Part shown: in pieces, positions 17,321 to 25,016 of the stretch | Layout: every line of letters starts with the position of its first letter | How positions within the stretch are numbered: position 1 is the stretch's first letter | Assembly: GCA_965263335.1 (NCBI GenBank) | Contig: CBDHHE010000001.1 | Span: forward strand, 3,782,001 to 3,846,000 | DNA: 64,000 nt | Direction of reading: 5' to 3' | Source of the DNA: Thermohalobaculum sp965263335 | GTDB taxonomy: Bacteria > Pseudomonadota > Alphaproteobacteria > Rhodobacterales > Rhodobacteraceae | Program-made: the position numbers and the translations under genes | The notes under the pieces: model-generated | Databases searched by the model: none | What the model saw: the letters and a program-made list of their open reading frames with translations, nothing else | Told to the model about the DNA's origin: nothing

Positions 17321-18403
17321 TCAGGCTGTCACTTCAACCGGCGCAACGGAATCGAACACACGGGTCACTGCGCCAAGCCCATTCGCAGCGATGGGACCGA
17401 TCTGTCCCGGGACAGGCCGATGGAAATGATCCTTGATGGTGTCGATAGGGTCCGTGAGTTCCATAGTCGAGATCAGCGCATCGTCCTGTGCCCCGATGGC
17501 CAGATGCAGAACGCCTGCGGCCGCGATCGGTCCGCACCACCAGCCGTCAATGCGAAAGCGCATGCCGGCGGCGGTGCACATGTCGCGGATCGTCTTGCCC
17601 ACCGAGAGCCCTCCGATTGCGTCTGACTTGATGACCACGGCCGCCGCTGCACGGTCCTCGATGGCACGCACGAACGTCGCAAGATTGCTCAGGCACTGAT
17701 CGAACATCAATGGCCCATCGATGGCTCTGGCGACTTCGACGTTCTGCTCGTAGGTCTCACAGGGCTCTTCCCAGATCAGTCGCCGATCGTTGAGGGAGCG
17801 TAGCACGGGCACCGCGACTTCAGGTGTCAGTGCGCCATTGAAATCGGCAAGAAGTAACTGATCCGGTCCGATGGCGCCGAGTGCTGCAGCGACGCGCCGG
17901 ATGTCCTCGTCAAGATCGAGACCCTGCAGTTTGGATTGAACGACCGGAAAGTCACGGCCTCGCGTCCGAATGGTCTCCGCCATTTGTTCGGGGCATTCCG
18001 AGGAGAGGGACAGGCACTCGGGTGCCGTGCCTGTCGTGGGTCCGTCCAACAGCGAAGATACGGGGAGATCCACGCTCTGGCCGATCAAGTCCAGCATCGC
18101 GAGTTCAACACCGAAGGCCACACCCGTGAGCCGCTTGTTGTGTCGCCATCTTCTCAAAAGCTGCGGTACGTCAGCGACATTGATACCCACCAGTGCCTCA
18201 AGGCACGGATCCTCCAGGTCGCACTGCTCGTCACGCGGCCAGGCCGGAGAGCGTGAAACCTCGCCTGTTCCGCTCGTTCCCCGATCCGTGATCAAGCGGA
18301 CATAGCGATGGCCGAGTTCACGCTGCACCACGAATGACATCGTGTAGCCGTGCCCTTTGAAGCGCGGCGCGCAGGGCTGCGTTTCGACCGCCACGATCTT
18401 CAT
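17321..18403 (-). CDS. second enolase-superfamily enzyme (MR/MLE type), substrate unknown
   Basis: A 360-residue protein with the capping domain (about 1-125, ending VAFGVELAMLDLIGQ) and a TIM-barrel domain. Candidate acid/base lysines are in VVQSKLQG and VVIKSDAIGG. Metal-ligand positions are in LLADFN, IWEEPC and MFDQC, where the usual Asp-Glu of the third position reads Asp-Gln. It is clearly diverged from its neighbour and does not match the hydroxyproline-betaine epimerase HpbD as I recall it, so epimerase, dehydratase or lyase remain open. The ATG overlaps the stop of the MDR oxidoreductase (ATGA), indicating coupled translation. Confidence 0.85.
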   Translation of the reverse strand: MKIVAVETQPCAPRFKGHGYTMSFVVQRELGHRYVRLITDRGTSGTGEVSRSPAWPRDEQCDLEDPCLEALVGINVADVPQLLRRWRHNKRLTGVAFGVELAMLDLIGQSVDLPVSSLLDGPTTGTAPECLSLSSECPEQMAETIRTRGRDFPVVQSKLQGLDLDEDIRRVAAALGAIGPDQLLLADFNGALTPEVAVPVLRSLNDRRLIWEEPCETYEQNVEVARAIDGPLMFDQCLSNLATFVRAIEDRAAAAVVIKSDAIGGLSVGKTIRDMCTAAGMRFRIDGWWCGPIAAAGVLHLAIGAQDDALISTMELTDPIDTIKDHFHRPVPGQIGPIAANGLGAVTRVFDSVAPVEVTA

Positions 18404-19488
18404 GGGACAACGACGATGTTGCCCACGTGCCGTTTGGCGATGAACGCCTCCTGCGCCGCGTGAAGTTCTGCGAGTGGGTAGGTTTTGGCGAGCAATGGCC
18501 GGATTTCTCGTTTTTCGATATACTTGACGAGGTCGGCGAACAAGCCTGGGGACACGATGGTGGCGCCGGTGAAGGTCAGATCGCGGAGATAGAACGTCCG
18601 GAGGTCGAATTCGACGATTGGTCCGGCAATCGCCCCGGCGCAGGTGTACCGCCCGCCGCGCGCGATCACGTCCAGCATTTGAGGCCAGCTGTCGCCGCCC
18701 ACCACATCTGCCAGCACGGTTACCGTGTCCCGACCGATCTCTTCTCTCAGTGCAGCCTTGAGGTCTGCCGGCGCACGGGGCAGAACGGCGTCGGGCCCGA
18801 TCGCGCGCACCTCATCTGCCTTTGCATCGCTGCACATGGCGACGGTTCGAGCACCGCGTCTGTTGGCAAGCTGGATCAGGGCGGAGCCAACCCCACCGGA
18901 GGCGCCCGGGATCAGAACGGTGTCCGCCTCAGTGACGGCCGCGCGATTGAGCATGTTTTCAGCGGTGACATATGAGGTCGCAAAGGTGGCGAGTTCGGCG
19001 TCGGACAGATCGCTCTCGACGGGGTGGACCTGACGCTGATCGACGGTGGTGTAGTTTGCGAAGCCTCCATCGCACTCGCTGCCGAAATAGCCTGTCTTTT
19101 CGAGGTTGAGCGGATCGCTCCAGTCCCGAAGCCAAGTATCGATCATCACGCGCCTGCCGATCAGTTCTGGATCTGCGCCGGGCCCTATGGCGTCGACGAC
19201 GCCCACCAGGTCTGCGCCCTGGATGCGAGGGAAGGTGATGGCAGCGCCGCCCCACGAACTGTCCTGGTCGTCGGCCCCAGTAAACGCGTCTCCGGTCGTC
19301 GCATCGCTGACACCCTTCGAGTACCAGGCGCTCCGCGTGTTCACGTCGGTGTTGTTGAGACCACAGGCACCGACACTTATCAGGACTTCTCCCTCGGCTG
19401 GGTCAGGGCGCGGCCAGTCTTCATGCCAGACCAGCTTGTCCATGCCGCCATGTCCGGTGAGAACCATTGCATGCATTGTCGCGGTCAT
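18400..19488 (-). CDS. MDR-family NAD(P)H-dependent alcohol dehydrogenase / quinone oxidoreductase
   Basis: A 362-residue medium-chain dehydrogenase/reductase: a GroES-like N-terminal domain (GEVLISVGACGLNNTDVNTR, FPRIQGADLVGVVDAIG) and a Rossmann domain (VLIPGASGGVGSALIQLANR). The classical catalytic-zinc Cys-His-Glu set is not evident: GACGLNNTDV has Asn-Thr where zinc enzymes often have His-Ser. A zinc-free, quinone-oxidoreductase-like or enoyl-reductase-like activity is therefore likelier. It overlaps both neighbours by ATGA junctions inside the leftward catabolic operon, which argues that it acts on an intermediate of the same pathway. Confidence 0.87.
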   Translation of the reverse strand: MTATMHAMVLTGHGGMDKLVWHEDWPRPDPAEGEVLISVGACGLNNTDVNTRSAWYSKGVSDATTGDAFTGADDQDSSWGGAAITFPRIQGADLVGVVDAIGPGADPELIGRRVMIDTWLRDWSDPLNLEKTGYFGSECDGGFANYTTVDQRQVHPVESDLSDAELATFATSYVTAENMLNRAAVTEADTVLIPGASGGVGSALIQLANRRGARTVAMCSDAKADEVRAIGPDAVLPRAPADLKAALREEIGRDTVTVLADVVGGDSWPQMLDVIARGGRYTCAGAIAGPIVEFDLRTFYLRDLTFTGATIVSPGLFADLVKYIEKREIRPLLAKTYPLAELHAAQEAFIAKRHVGNIVVVP

Positions 19489-20102
19489 TGTCTGTTCTCC
19501 GCAGTCAGTTCGGAACGTGCCGTTAGCTGAGCGCCACGCCAGACAGCCATTGCCAGCAGCGGGCCGGGCTCGATCAGTGCGCCGTGGCGGACACCACTTT
19601 CATTCTTCCAAAGTGCACCCGGCGCGCAATGACGCGCTCCCTGAGACGCGCTGCGAAACTTGGCGCATCCGGCGAGCGTTACGTAGATCTCCGAGGGTTC
19701 GTGGGTGTGATCGGGGTAGTCCAATCCTGCGCCCCAATAGCCAAAGCACACACGCACGTCTTCCGATATGTATGGTCCCTCCGGCGAGACGATGTTGGCC
19801 CACGCGTAGTTGGCCAGGAAAGGGGCGCCAACTTGGTCCTCCGCGTAGCTTTGCCGCCATTGAAGGTAAGGGGCCGCCTCGAGCAGCGCATCGGTCAGGC
19901 GCTGCGTCTGGACACACGCGATGCCGGCCAACGCCGGCAGGGCCGAGACGGCAGGCAGGCTCGCCGGTTCCAGCAAGTTGAACTCAAGCGGATCATGCAG
20001 TTCGTCGCCGACGAAGGCACCGACATCCGCGCTGGCGGTCACGTAGGAGCGCACAGCGGCAAGCAGGTCTTGGTGCGCCTTCAGCGCAGCGGAGCCGGTC
20101 AT
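19485..20102 (-). CDS. DddQ-like cupin (DMSP-lyase-like superfamily), paralogue C
   Basis: A 205-residue protein with an N-terminal helical part and a C-terminal cupin. The motif DYPDHTHEPSEIY carries Y129, H132, H134, E138 and Y140, and H173 lies in VRHGAL; the order matches Y120/H125/E129/Y131/H163 of the DMSP lyase DddQ. YISEDVRVCFGYWGAG precedes the motif as in the DMSP-lyase-like (DLL) family. All metal-ligand positions are kept, but the segment before the last histidine (KNESGVRHG) differs from the HHP...PHG form of the other two copies. It overlaps the sulfotransferase and MDR genes by ATGA. Whether it cleaves DMSP or another onium compound is not known. Confidence 0.78.
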   Translation of the reverse strand: MTGSAALKAHQDLLAAVRSYVTASADVGAFVGDELHDPLEFNLLEPASLPAVSALPALAGIACVQTQRLTDALLEAAPYLQWRQSYAEDQVGAPFLANYAWANIVSPEGPYISEDVRVCFGYWGAGLDYPDHTHEPSEIYVTLAGCAKFRSASQGARHCAPGALWKNESGVRHGALIEPGPLLAMAVWRGAQLTARSELTAENRQ

Positions 20103-20851
20103 GCGTCTTCTCGCAGAGGTGCCAGCCGGAGGGCATGCAGATGCTGGTAGTGGGGCAGAGCGTCGGCATAGATCGCCTGCACCTCGGGCGCCGCTTCGCG
20201 AATGTTACCGTAGCGTCGCGGCTGTGGTTTCAGCCCGTCCGATTGCGAGAGGCTGTCGTGCCATGATCCGTCATCGTACCAGCTGACTTCGTCGCGGGTG
20301 CCGGGGTCCCAAGACAGGGCCTGAGGAACGAAGGGAATGTCCACGGCAGCGCACCAAGCCGAGATGATGCCGTGTGGGTCCTCCAGCAAGTCGTCGGAGT
20401 CGATCACGGGCGGTGGGTGTCCCATATGGTCCGAGACCCGGTCAAACAGCCAGCGATGCTCGCGGTACCCGAATTCTTCGATCTTCCATTCCGGTGCGCG
20501 TGAAAATATCGATGGGATGGATTTGGCCGGATCGCGGATGAGAAATGAGTGGGTGAATAGGTCGAGGAACTCCGGCTCCGCCATGTCCGTGACGTAGTGC
20601 GGCATGTCCTTGGAAAACGTCGGTGCCTGTCTGGCTGCCTTCTTGAGTCGCTCGAGGACCACCTGCCGCGTGAGGCCGGGAATTCGCGGGCTGTCGGGCA
20701 CTAGCCGCGGAAAGCGGGCGTCATCTCCCTTGTACCAAGCCTCGCCGAAGGGCTCGTGAAAGCAGATCATGTCCCTGCGCATGCGCATCATCCACTCGAA
20801 GGCGGTCGAGGTGGTGCGTGGAGTCGACCAGAGCACGACGATCTTGTGCAT
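20099..20851 (-). CDS. sulfotransferase family protein
   Basis: A 250-residue protein whose start MHKIVVLWSTPRTTSTAFEW contains the 5'-phosphosulfate-binding (PSB) loop STPRTTSTAF expected for PAPS-dependent sulfotransferases. HSFLIRDPAKSIPSIFSR matches the 3'-phosphate-binding region, and FHEPFGEAWY is common in the bacterial subfamily. The ATG at 20851 is preceded by a strong GGAGG; longer upstream readings lie inside the neighbouring gene. A sulfotransferase inside a cluster of onium-compound enzymes is unexpected. It might transfer sulfate to a hydroxyl intermediate, or its relatives may have drifted to another phosphoadenosine-type substrate. Confidence 0.82.
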   Translation of the reverse strand: MHKIVVLWSTPRTTSTAFEWMMRMRRDMICFHEPFGEAWYKGDDARFPRLVPDSPRIPGLTRQVVLERLKKAARQAPTFSKDMPHYVTDMAEPEFLDLFTHSFLIRDPAKSIPSIFSRAPEWKIEEFGYREHRWLFDRVSDHMGHPPPVIDSDDLLEDPHGIISAWCAAVDIPFVPQALSWDPGTRDEVSWYDDGSWHDSLSQSDGLKPQPRRYGNIREAAPEVQAIYADALPHYQHLHALRLAPLREDA

Positions 20852-20852
20852 C

Positions 20853-21677
20853 TCAGCCTCCTTGGAGCGTCGAGAGCAGGCGGCCCTGATTGCCGAGCGG
20901 AGCAGTGCCCAACGTTCGGAAGATGCGCCAGTACAGTGCCGTGTCCGACGAGACGATGGGCAGCCCGATCTCGGCTTCAAGCGCCCGGTCAAGGGAGACC
21001 ATACGTTGCGGCATCCCGTCCCCGCGGCGAAAGTTTGGCATGCCGTTGACGACGATCGCGTCGGCCGTCGGGGCCTGCTCGGCGACAAAGCGCATCGAGC
21101 GCCCCAGCAGCTCGCCTGGAAAGATCCAGGTGCAGTCGTTCACCATCTCCTGCGTCGGGTAGAACCCCTGGTCGACGAAATTGCCGACATAGACGATGTC
21201 GAACCCCGCTTCTCGCAGAAACCTCGCGATACCATCGCGCCAGTCCGGCCAGTAGTAGACCGCGTTGAGTGCTATTCGCTCGATGTTCAGCGTGCGCAGA
21301 GCTTCAACCAGGCTGTACCCGGCCATGTGAAATGGGGTCTCGTATCTCTCGGAGACCCTTGCACAGAATGCCTCGATGTCGCCCGGCGTCTTGCCACCGG
21401 CATGCACCCAATTGGTGCCGACCTGGCCCACTGCATCTGCGCCGTTGTTGGAGAAACACTCGACCACCTCTTCCAGCAGCGCGAAGTTGTCTACTCTCTG
21501 GGTCAATCTGTGGGCGTAGTCAGGCACATGCAGCATGCGACCATGCGCACCGACATCTTCGGGCGCAATGCGCAGAAAGTCGGTCGGTGCTGCGTCGAAA
21601 TCATGTGGTGGCGCCGTGAAGCCCACCTGGTGAGGGAACAGCTTGTTCTGCTTGTTCTTCCAGCGCTCCGGTTTCAT
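20853..21677 (-). CDS. Asp/Glu racemase / arylmalonate-decarboxylase-like protein lacking the usual cysteines
   Basis: A 274-residue protein of the maleate isomerase / arylmalonate decarboxylase / Asp-Glu racemase fold. Markers are GFTAPPHDFDAAPTDFLRIA, a first-half segment ADAVGQVGTNWVHAGG, RIALNAVYYWPDWRDGIARF, and the second-half segment ADAIVVNGMPNFRRGDGM followed by GLPIVSSDTALYWRIFR. In family members a catalytic cysteine normally sits in each half; here both positions appear to read glycine (VGT and NGM). The reaction must therefore differ from two-base racemization, or the alignment places the residues wrongly. Its start overlaps the Rieske gene (ATGA). Confidence 0.8.
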   Translation of the reverse strand: MKPERWKNKQNKLFPHQVGFTAPPHDFDAAPTDFLRIAPEDVGAHGRMLHVPDYAHRLTQRVDNFALLEEVVECFSNNGADAVGQVGTNWVHAGGKTPGDIEAFCARVSERYETPFHMAGYSLVEALRTLNIERIALNAVYYWPDWRDGIARFLREAGFDIVYVGNFVDQGFYPTQEMVNDCTWIFPGELLGRSMRFVAEQAPTADAIVVNGMPNFRRGDGMPQRMVSLDRALEAEIGLPIVSSDTALYWRIFRTLGTAPLGNQGRLLSTLQGG

Positions 21678-22768
21678 TGCGTGTCACCCAGATCGGCACG
21701 GATCCAACCGTGCAGGGCCGCGATGGAGTGTTCGGAGTTGATTCCGGCATTTGGCGATATCACCAGCGGACCCGGGCGGTAGCCGCGCGATCCGAGACCT
21801 CGCTGAACGGCTTTCACCAGAGCGAGATCTTCGGCGAATGTCGTCTCCCGGTCGAGATCAATCACCGCCTGCATCTGATCATCGACGACCCCGTCCCTGC
21901 TGAACCAGCCGCGGTGCACGCGGGTATCGTTGTGTGCCAGCGGGCGCCAGTAGTAGGTGTTAACCAACCCGCCAGGATAAATCTGCAGGCTGAAGCCCGG
22001 ATAGAGATAGAAGGCGCCATAATCCGATCCCGAGGTGTCGTACCATTTGCCCTCACCCGCGGCTGCGAGCGCTCGGTGCGAGAGGACCCGTCCCGCACCA
22101 AATGGCTGGATGTCGTAGCTGTCTGGATTGATCACACCGTCCGAGAATGCGCGGTGCACGTGTCCGCAATGGTAGCATTCGTTGTAATTCTCGACCGCGA
22201 CGAGCCAGTTGCAGTGCTCCTGCGCCTCGTGCTCGTGGGCGAATCGTCGTTCCTCGACATCAGGACAAAGCGCCCTGACCGCCCTTTCGACGCCGGGATA
22301 GTGCTCGCACATCGGTAGGGCGTCGTCGTCGAGATTGACGAAGATGAACCCGAGGAACACTTCCAGCCGGACTTCTGTCAGGCAGACTGCGGCACGGTTG
22401 AAGCCGGCAGAGGCCCGCGCGCCCGGCGCGGCGCGAAGCGTGCCATTCAATTCATAGGACCAAGCATGATAGGGGCAGACCAGAACGCGGGTGCGTCCGC
22501 TGTCCGCCACCAAGGAGTGCCCCCGATGCTGGCACACATTGTAGAAGCACCGTAGTTTGCCGTCACGGCCGTGGACGATGAACAGGTCTTCGTCCAGCAG
22601 GGAAAAGGCATAATAGTCACCGAGTTCGGGCAAATGGCTTTCGTGGCAGACATATTGCCAGGTCGATCCGAAGATGCGTTCTCGGGTGTCGGCAAAGATG
22701 TTGGGGTCGGTGTAGAACCGTGCGGGCAAGGCTCGTGCAGGTAAGGGTGTGCCGAAGGCCACGGTCAT
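21674..22768 (-). CDS. Rieske non-heme iron oxygenase, alpha subunit (betaine/carnitine demethylase type)
   Basis: A 364-residue oxygenase. The Rieske [2Fe-2S] ligands are in CQHRGH and CPYHAW (about residues 78-102). The mononuclear iron site is ENYNECYHCGHVH, with H-x4-H spacing. A glutamate precedes CYH as in carnitine monooxygenase CntA, instead of the aspartate of aromatic-ring oxygenases. This points to N- or S-demethylating or C-N-cleaving enzymes such as GbcA, CntA and stachydrine demethylase. No reductase gene is nearby, so electrons must come from an unlinked partner. It follows the RpiR regulator by 12 bases and is the first enzyme of the leftward operon. Confidence 0.9.
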   Translation of the reverse strand: MTVAFGTPLPARALPARFYTDPNIFADTRERIFGSTWQYVCHESHLPELGDYYAFSLLDEDLFIVHGRDGKLRCFYNVCQHRGHSLVADSGRTRVLVCPYHAWSYELNGTLRAAPGARASAGFNRAAVCLTEVRLEVFLGFIFVNLDDDALPMCEHYPGVERAVRALCPDVEERRFAHEHEAQEHCNWLVAVENYNECYHCGHVHRAFSDGVINPDSYDIQPFGAGRVLSHRALAAAGEGKWYDTSGSDYGAFYLYPGFSLQIYPGGLVNTYYWRPLAHNDTRVHRGWFSRDGVVDDQMQAVIDLDRETTFAEDLALVKAVQRGLGSRGYRPGPLVISPNAGINSEHSIAALHGWIRADLGDTQ

Positions 22769-22780
22769 GGATGCGCCCCC

Positions 22781-23686
22781 TCAGCCAAGTCCGGCCAGCG
22801 CATCGGCCTCTTCGTAGAGACCCGCGTCCAGACGTTGGCGATGGAAGTTCTCAATTCTCTCGGAGGCTTCCCGACCGGCACGCGATACCATCACTCCGAT
22901 CAGGCCCTCGAGCAGTGCGGTGACCGCTGCATGGCTTTCGAAGAATTGCGGGGTGTGTGTGGGTGACACCAGCACATGTTGAGCCAGGCGCGCCAACGGT
23001 GATGTGGCGCTGTCGGTGATGCCTATGACCGTCGCGCCTCGGTCGCGTGCACTCCTTACCGCGACCATGGTCTCTGTACGGTAGGGTTGAAAGGTAAGGG
23101 CCACCAGACAATCCCGCTCCCCGATCAACGCCACGTCGTCGATGGGTTGGCTGCCGTGGCGCGGGATCGGCACGATGTGATCGAATCCCATCCGGGCTAC
23201 ATACCAGAACTGATGTGCAAGAGAGTATGCAGAGCCCATACCCAGCACGTAGCTTCGCTCGGCCTCGAGGATCGCGTCGGCGACCTTCTCCAGTGTGTCG
23301 GTGTCCTGGCGCTGCCACATGGCATCGAGGTTGCCCGCCGTGGCCTGAGCAATTTCGGCCACGACATCTGCCGTGCCCCCTGTGTTGCCAAGCACTTGCA
23401 GCCAATCCGCGCGGTCCCGAAATCCGCCGAGCCCCTCACCCACCAGAAAGTCCCGAAACCGCTCGCGGAACGTCTCGTAACCGTCGAAGCCGATGCTTTG
23501 GGCAAGCCTAACCAAGGTATTCGGATGCACTTCGGCGCGCGCTGCCATCTGGCGCATCGATTGAACGCCGACCCCGCGTTGGTTGTCGACGATGTAGCGC
23601 GCCGCACGTTGGAGCTGAGGTGAGAAGGTGTCAAAGCGCTCGGTGAGTGACGCGATCACGGCTTCGGCGGTACTAGGGGCATTCAT
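22781..23686 (-). CDS. MurR/RpiR family transcriptional regulator
   Basis: A 301-residue regulator with an N-terminal RpiR-type helix-turn-helix (FSPQLQRAARYIVDNQ, MRQMAARAEVHPNTLVRLAQ, FDGYETFRERF) and a C-terminal SIS domain (RSYVLGMGSAYSLAHQFWYV, CLVALTFQPYRTETMVAVR, VIGITDSATSPLARLA) that usually binds a phosphosugar or similar effector. The ATG at 23686 is preferred over an upstream TTG at 23698. It heads the leftward operon and is divergent from the cupin A-cupin B-DMGDH operon across 83 bases, so it is the obvious candidate to control both. Confidence 0.92.
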   Translation of the reverse strand: MNAPSTAEAVIASLTERFDTFSPQLQRAARYIVDNQRGVGVQSMRQMAARAEVHPNTLVRLAQSIGFDGYETFRERFRDFLVGEGLGGFRDRADWLQVLGNTGGTADVVAEIAQATAGNLDAMWQRQDTDTLEKVADAILEAERSYVLGMGSAYSLAHQFWYVARMGFDHIVPIPRHGSQPIDDVALIGERDCLVALTFQPYRTETMVAVRSARDRGATVIGITDSATSPLARLAQHVLVSPTHTPQFFESHAAVTALLEGLIGVMVSRAGREASERIENFHRQRLDAGLYEEADALAGLG

Positions 23687-23769
23687 GCGGTGTTTCAATC
23701 ATGTTGACTTTGGTTCATTTGTATCATCAGTAGGGGAGAGTCGAGAGCGGCGCAAGCGCGGAGTGAGCG
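23687..23769. promoter_or_regulatory. divergent promoter region between the RpiR regulator and cupin A
   Basis: This 83-base gap is the only place where promoters for the two divergent operons can lie. It has an A/T-rich core (23694-23730) that contains TTGACT at 23704-23709 and TATCAT at 23722-23727; their 12-base spacing is too short to call them one promoter. GGAG at 23760-23763 serves the cupin A start. An RpiR operator is expected here, but I cannot define one. Confidence 0.45.
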
Positions 23770-24390
23770 ATGTCAGCCCCGGATCAATCGGCAAGATCAG
23801 CCCTCGAGGCATTGCTTCTGGAGTTGGCCGACGCCTTTGCTCAAGAAGGTCGCTCCGGTGGCGCACTGACGTCTTCGGTTTTGAGGGCAGCCGATGCGTC
23901 CGGGTATCGGGCATTGCCCGCCGGTGCCGATCCTGGCGGAACGCTCACGCAAGCGGCGACGGCGCCATCTGCCTTGCCGATGGCCGCGCATGTCCTGGCG
24001 GCTCGCGATCTGATCTCATGGTCTTATTGGGGCGCGGAAAAGCTTGAGCGGGAGGTCGCGCGCGGTCTCTACTCGACCGAACTCGTCGGTCCCGACGGGC
24101 ACATCGGGGCCGAGGACGTCAGAGTTGGGTTGCTCGTCTCGGATGCAGGCATTGACTATCCGGTGTCGAGTCATTCTGGCGAAGAGACGTATTTCGTGAT
24201 CTCCGGCACTGCCGGATGGGTCGTTGGCGACACCCCATACACTCCCAAAGCACCGGGCAGCTTCGTGCACCATCCTGCCTGGGTGCCGCATGGTCGGCGC
24301 ACGGGATCGGAGCCGTTTCTGGGAGCATGGCGGTGGAGCGGCAATCTCGACCTCACCAGTTTCCGTGTCGAGGGACAAGAATCAACATGA
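23770..24390 (+). CDS. DddQ-like cupin (DMSP-lyase-like superfamily), paralogue A
   Basis: A 206-residue protein with an N-terminal helical domain and a C-terminal cupin. YSTELVGPDGHIGAEDVRVG and DYPVSSHSGEETYFVISG are hallmark segments of the DddQ group. Y130, H135, E139, Y141 and H174 line up with Y120, H125, E129, Y131 and H163 of DddQ, so the metal site and catalytic tyrosines look complete. DddQ enzymes split dimethylsulfoniopropionate into DMS and acrylate; many DLL relatives have other or unknown substrates. It is the first gene of the rightward operon, and its stop overlaps the start of cupin B (ATGA). Confidence 0.82.
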   Translation: MSAPDQSARSALEALLLELADAFAQEGRSGGALTSSVLRAADASGYRALPAGADPGGTLTQAATAPSALPMAAHVLAARDLISWSYWGAEKLEREVARGLYSTELVGPDGHIGAEDVRVGLLVSDAGIDYPVSSHSGEETYFVISGTAGWVVGDTPYTPKAPGSFVHHPAWVPHGRRTGSEPFLGAWRWSGNLDLTSFRVEGQEST

Positions 24391-25016
24391 GCTTGCTGGA
24401 AAAGTCCGAGTCAGCCGAGCGGGCGTACTATTCCCTGCTCTCCGTGTTTGCTGATCTTTTCGCGGCCGAAGGCAATTCCGGTGGGGATGAGACGGCGCGG
24501 TCTCTGCGAGATGCGATGTCCAAGCGTCTTGAACCTGCCGGAGATACTGTCGAAGAGCATCCTGCGCTGACAAAACTTCTGCAGGAATCAGAGGATGTGG
24601 TCGTGCGAATGGTCGCCGCCGCACGTCCACTGATCGTTTGGCGACACTCGGGCTACGATGATGGCCGCATCGATCCCAAGATTGGGCTGTCCATGCAGAC
24701 TGCCTATCTGATCGGCCCGGACGCACCAATCCGTGTCCCCGGCATAAAGGCCGGCCTGTTCTTCCAGGCTCCTGCCGTCGCTTACACGAGGCGTTCTCAC
24801 GCAGCGGAAGAAACCTTCGTGATCCTCGCGGGTGGTGCAGAGTGGCAGCGTGGTGACGAGCCCAGGCGCTGGCTTGGAGCTGGCGTGCATGTGCACCATC
24901 CAAGCTACGTGCCGCATGCAAGTCACACATTCGCCAAGCCCCTGCTGTGTGCCTGGCGCTGGACCGGTGATATAGGCCTCGGAAGCTACCGCCTGGAGGG
25001 TTGGAAAGCGCAATGA
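24387..25016 (+). CDS. DddQ-like cupin, paralogue B, with Tyr-to-Phe change in the metal motif
   Basis: A 209-residue paralogue of cupin A with the same architecture: helical N-terminus (AERAYYSLLSVFADLFAAEG), DDGRIDPKIGLSMQTAYLIG and the cupin motif AYTRRSHAAEETFVILAG. Y133, H138, E142 and H177 are kept, but the position of the DddQ metal-binding/catalytic tyrosine (Y131) is F144. The protein may therefore bind metal yet lack lyase activity, or use another chemistry. Its start overlaps cupin A and its stop overlaps the DMGDH-like gene, both ATGA, suggesting equimolar production and possibly a heteromer with cupin A. Confidence 0.8.
   Translation: MSLLEKSESAERAYYSLLSVFADLFAAEGNSGGDETARSLRDAMSKRLEPAGDTVEEHPALTKLLQESEDVVVRMVAAARPLIVWRHSGYDDGRIDPKIGLSMQTAYLIGPDAPIRVPGIKAGLFFQAPAVAYTRRSHAAEETFVILAGGAEWQRGDEPRRWLGAGVHVHHPSYVPHASHTFAKPLLCAWRWTGDIGLGSYRLEGWKAQ

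Noticed and set aside
23704..23727. Promoter made of TTGACT and TATCAT in the RpiR-cupin gap
   Set aside because: The spacing is 12 bases, too short for a sigma-70 promoter.
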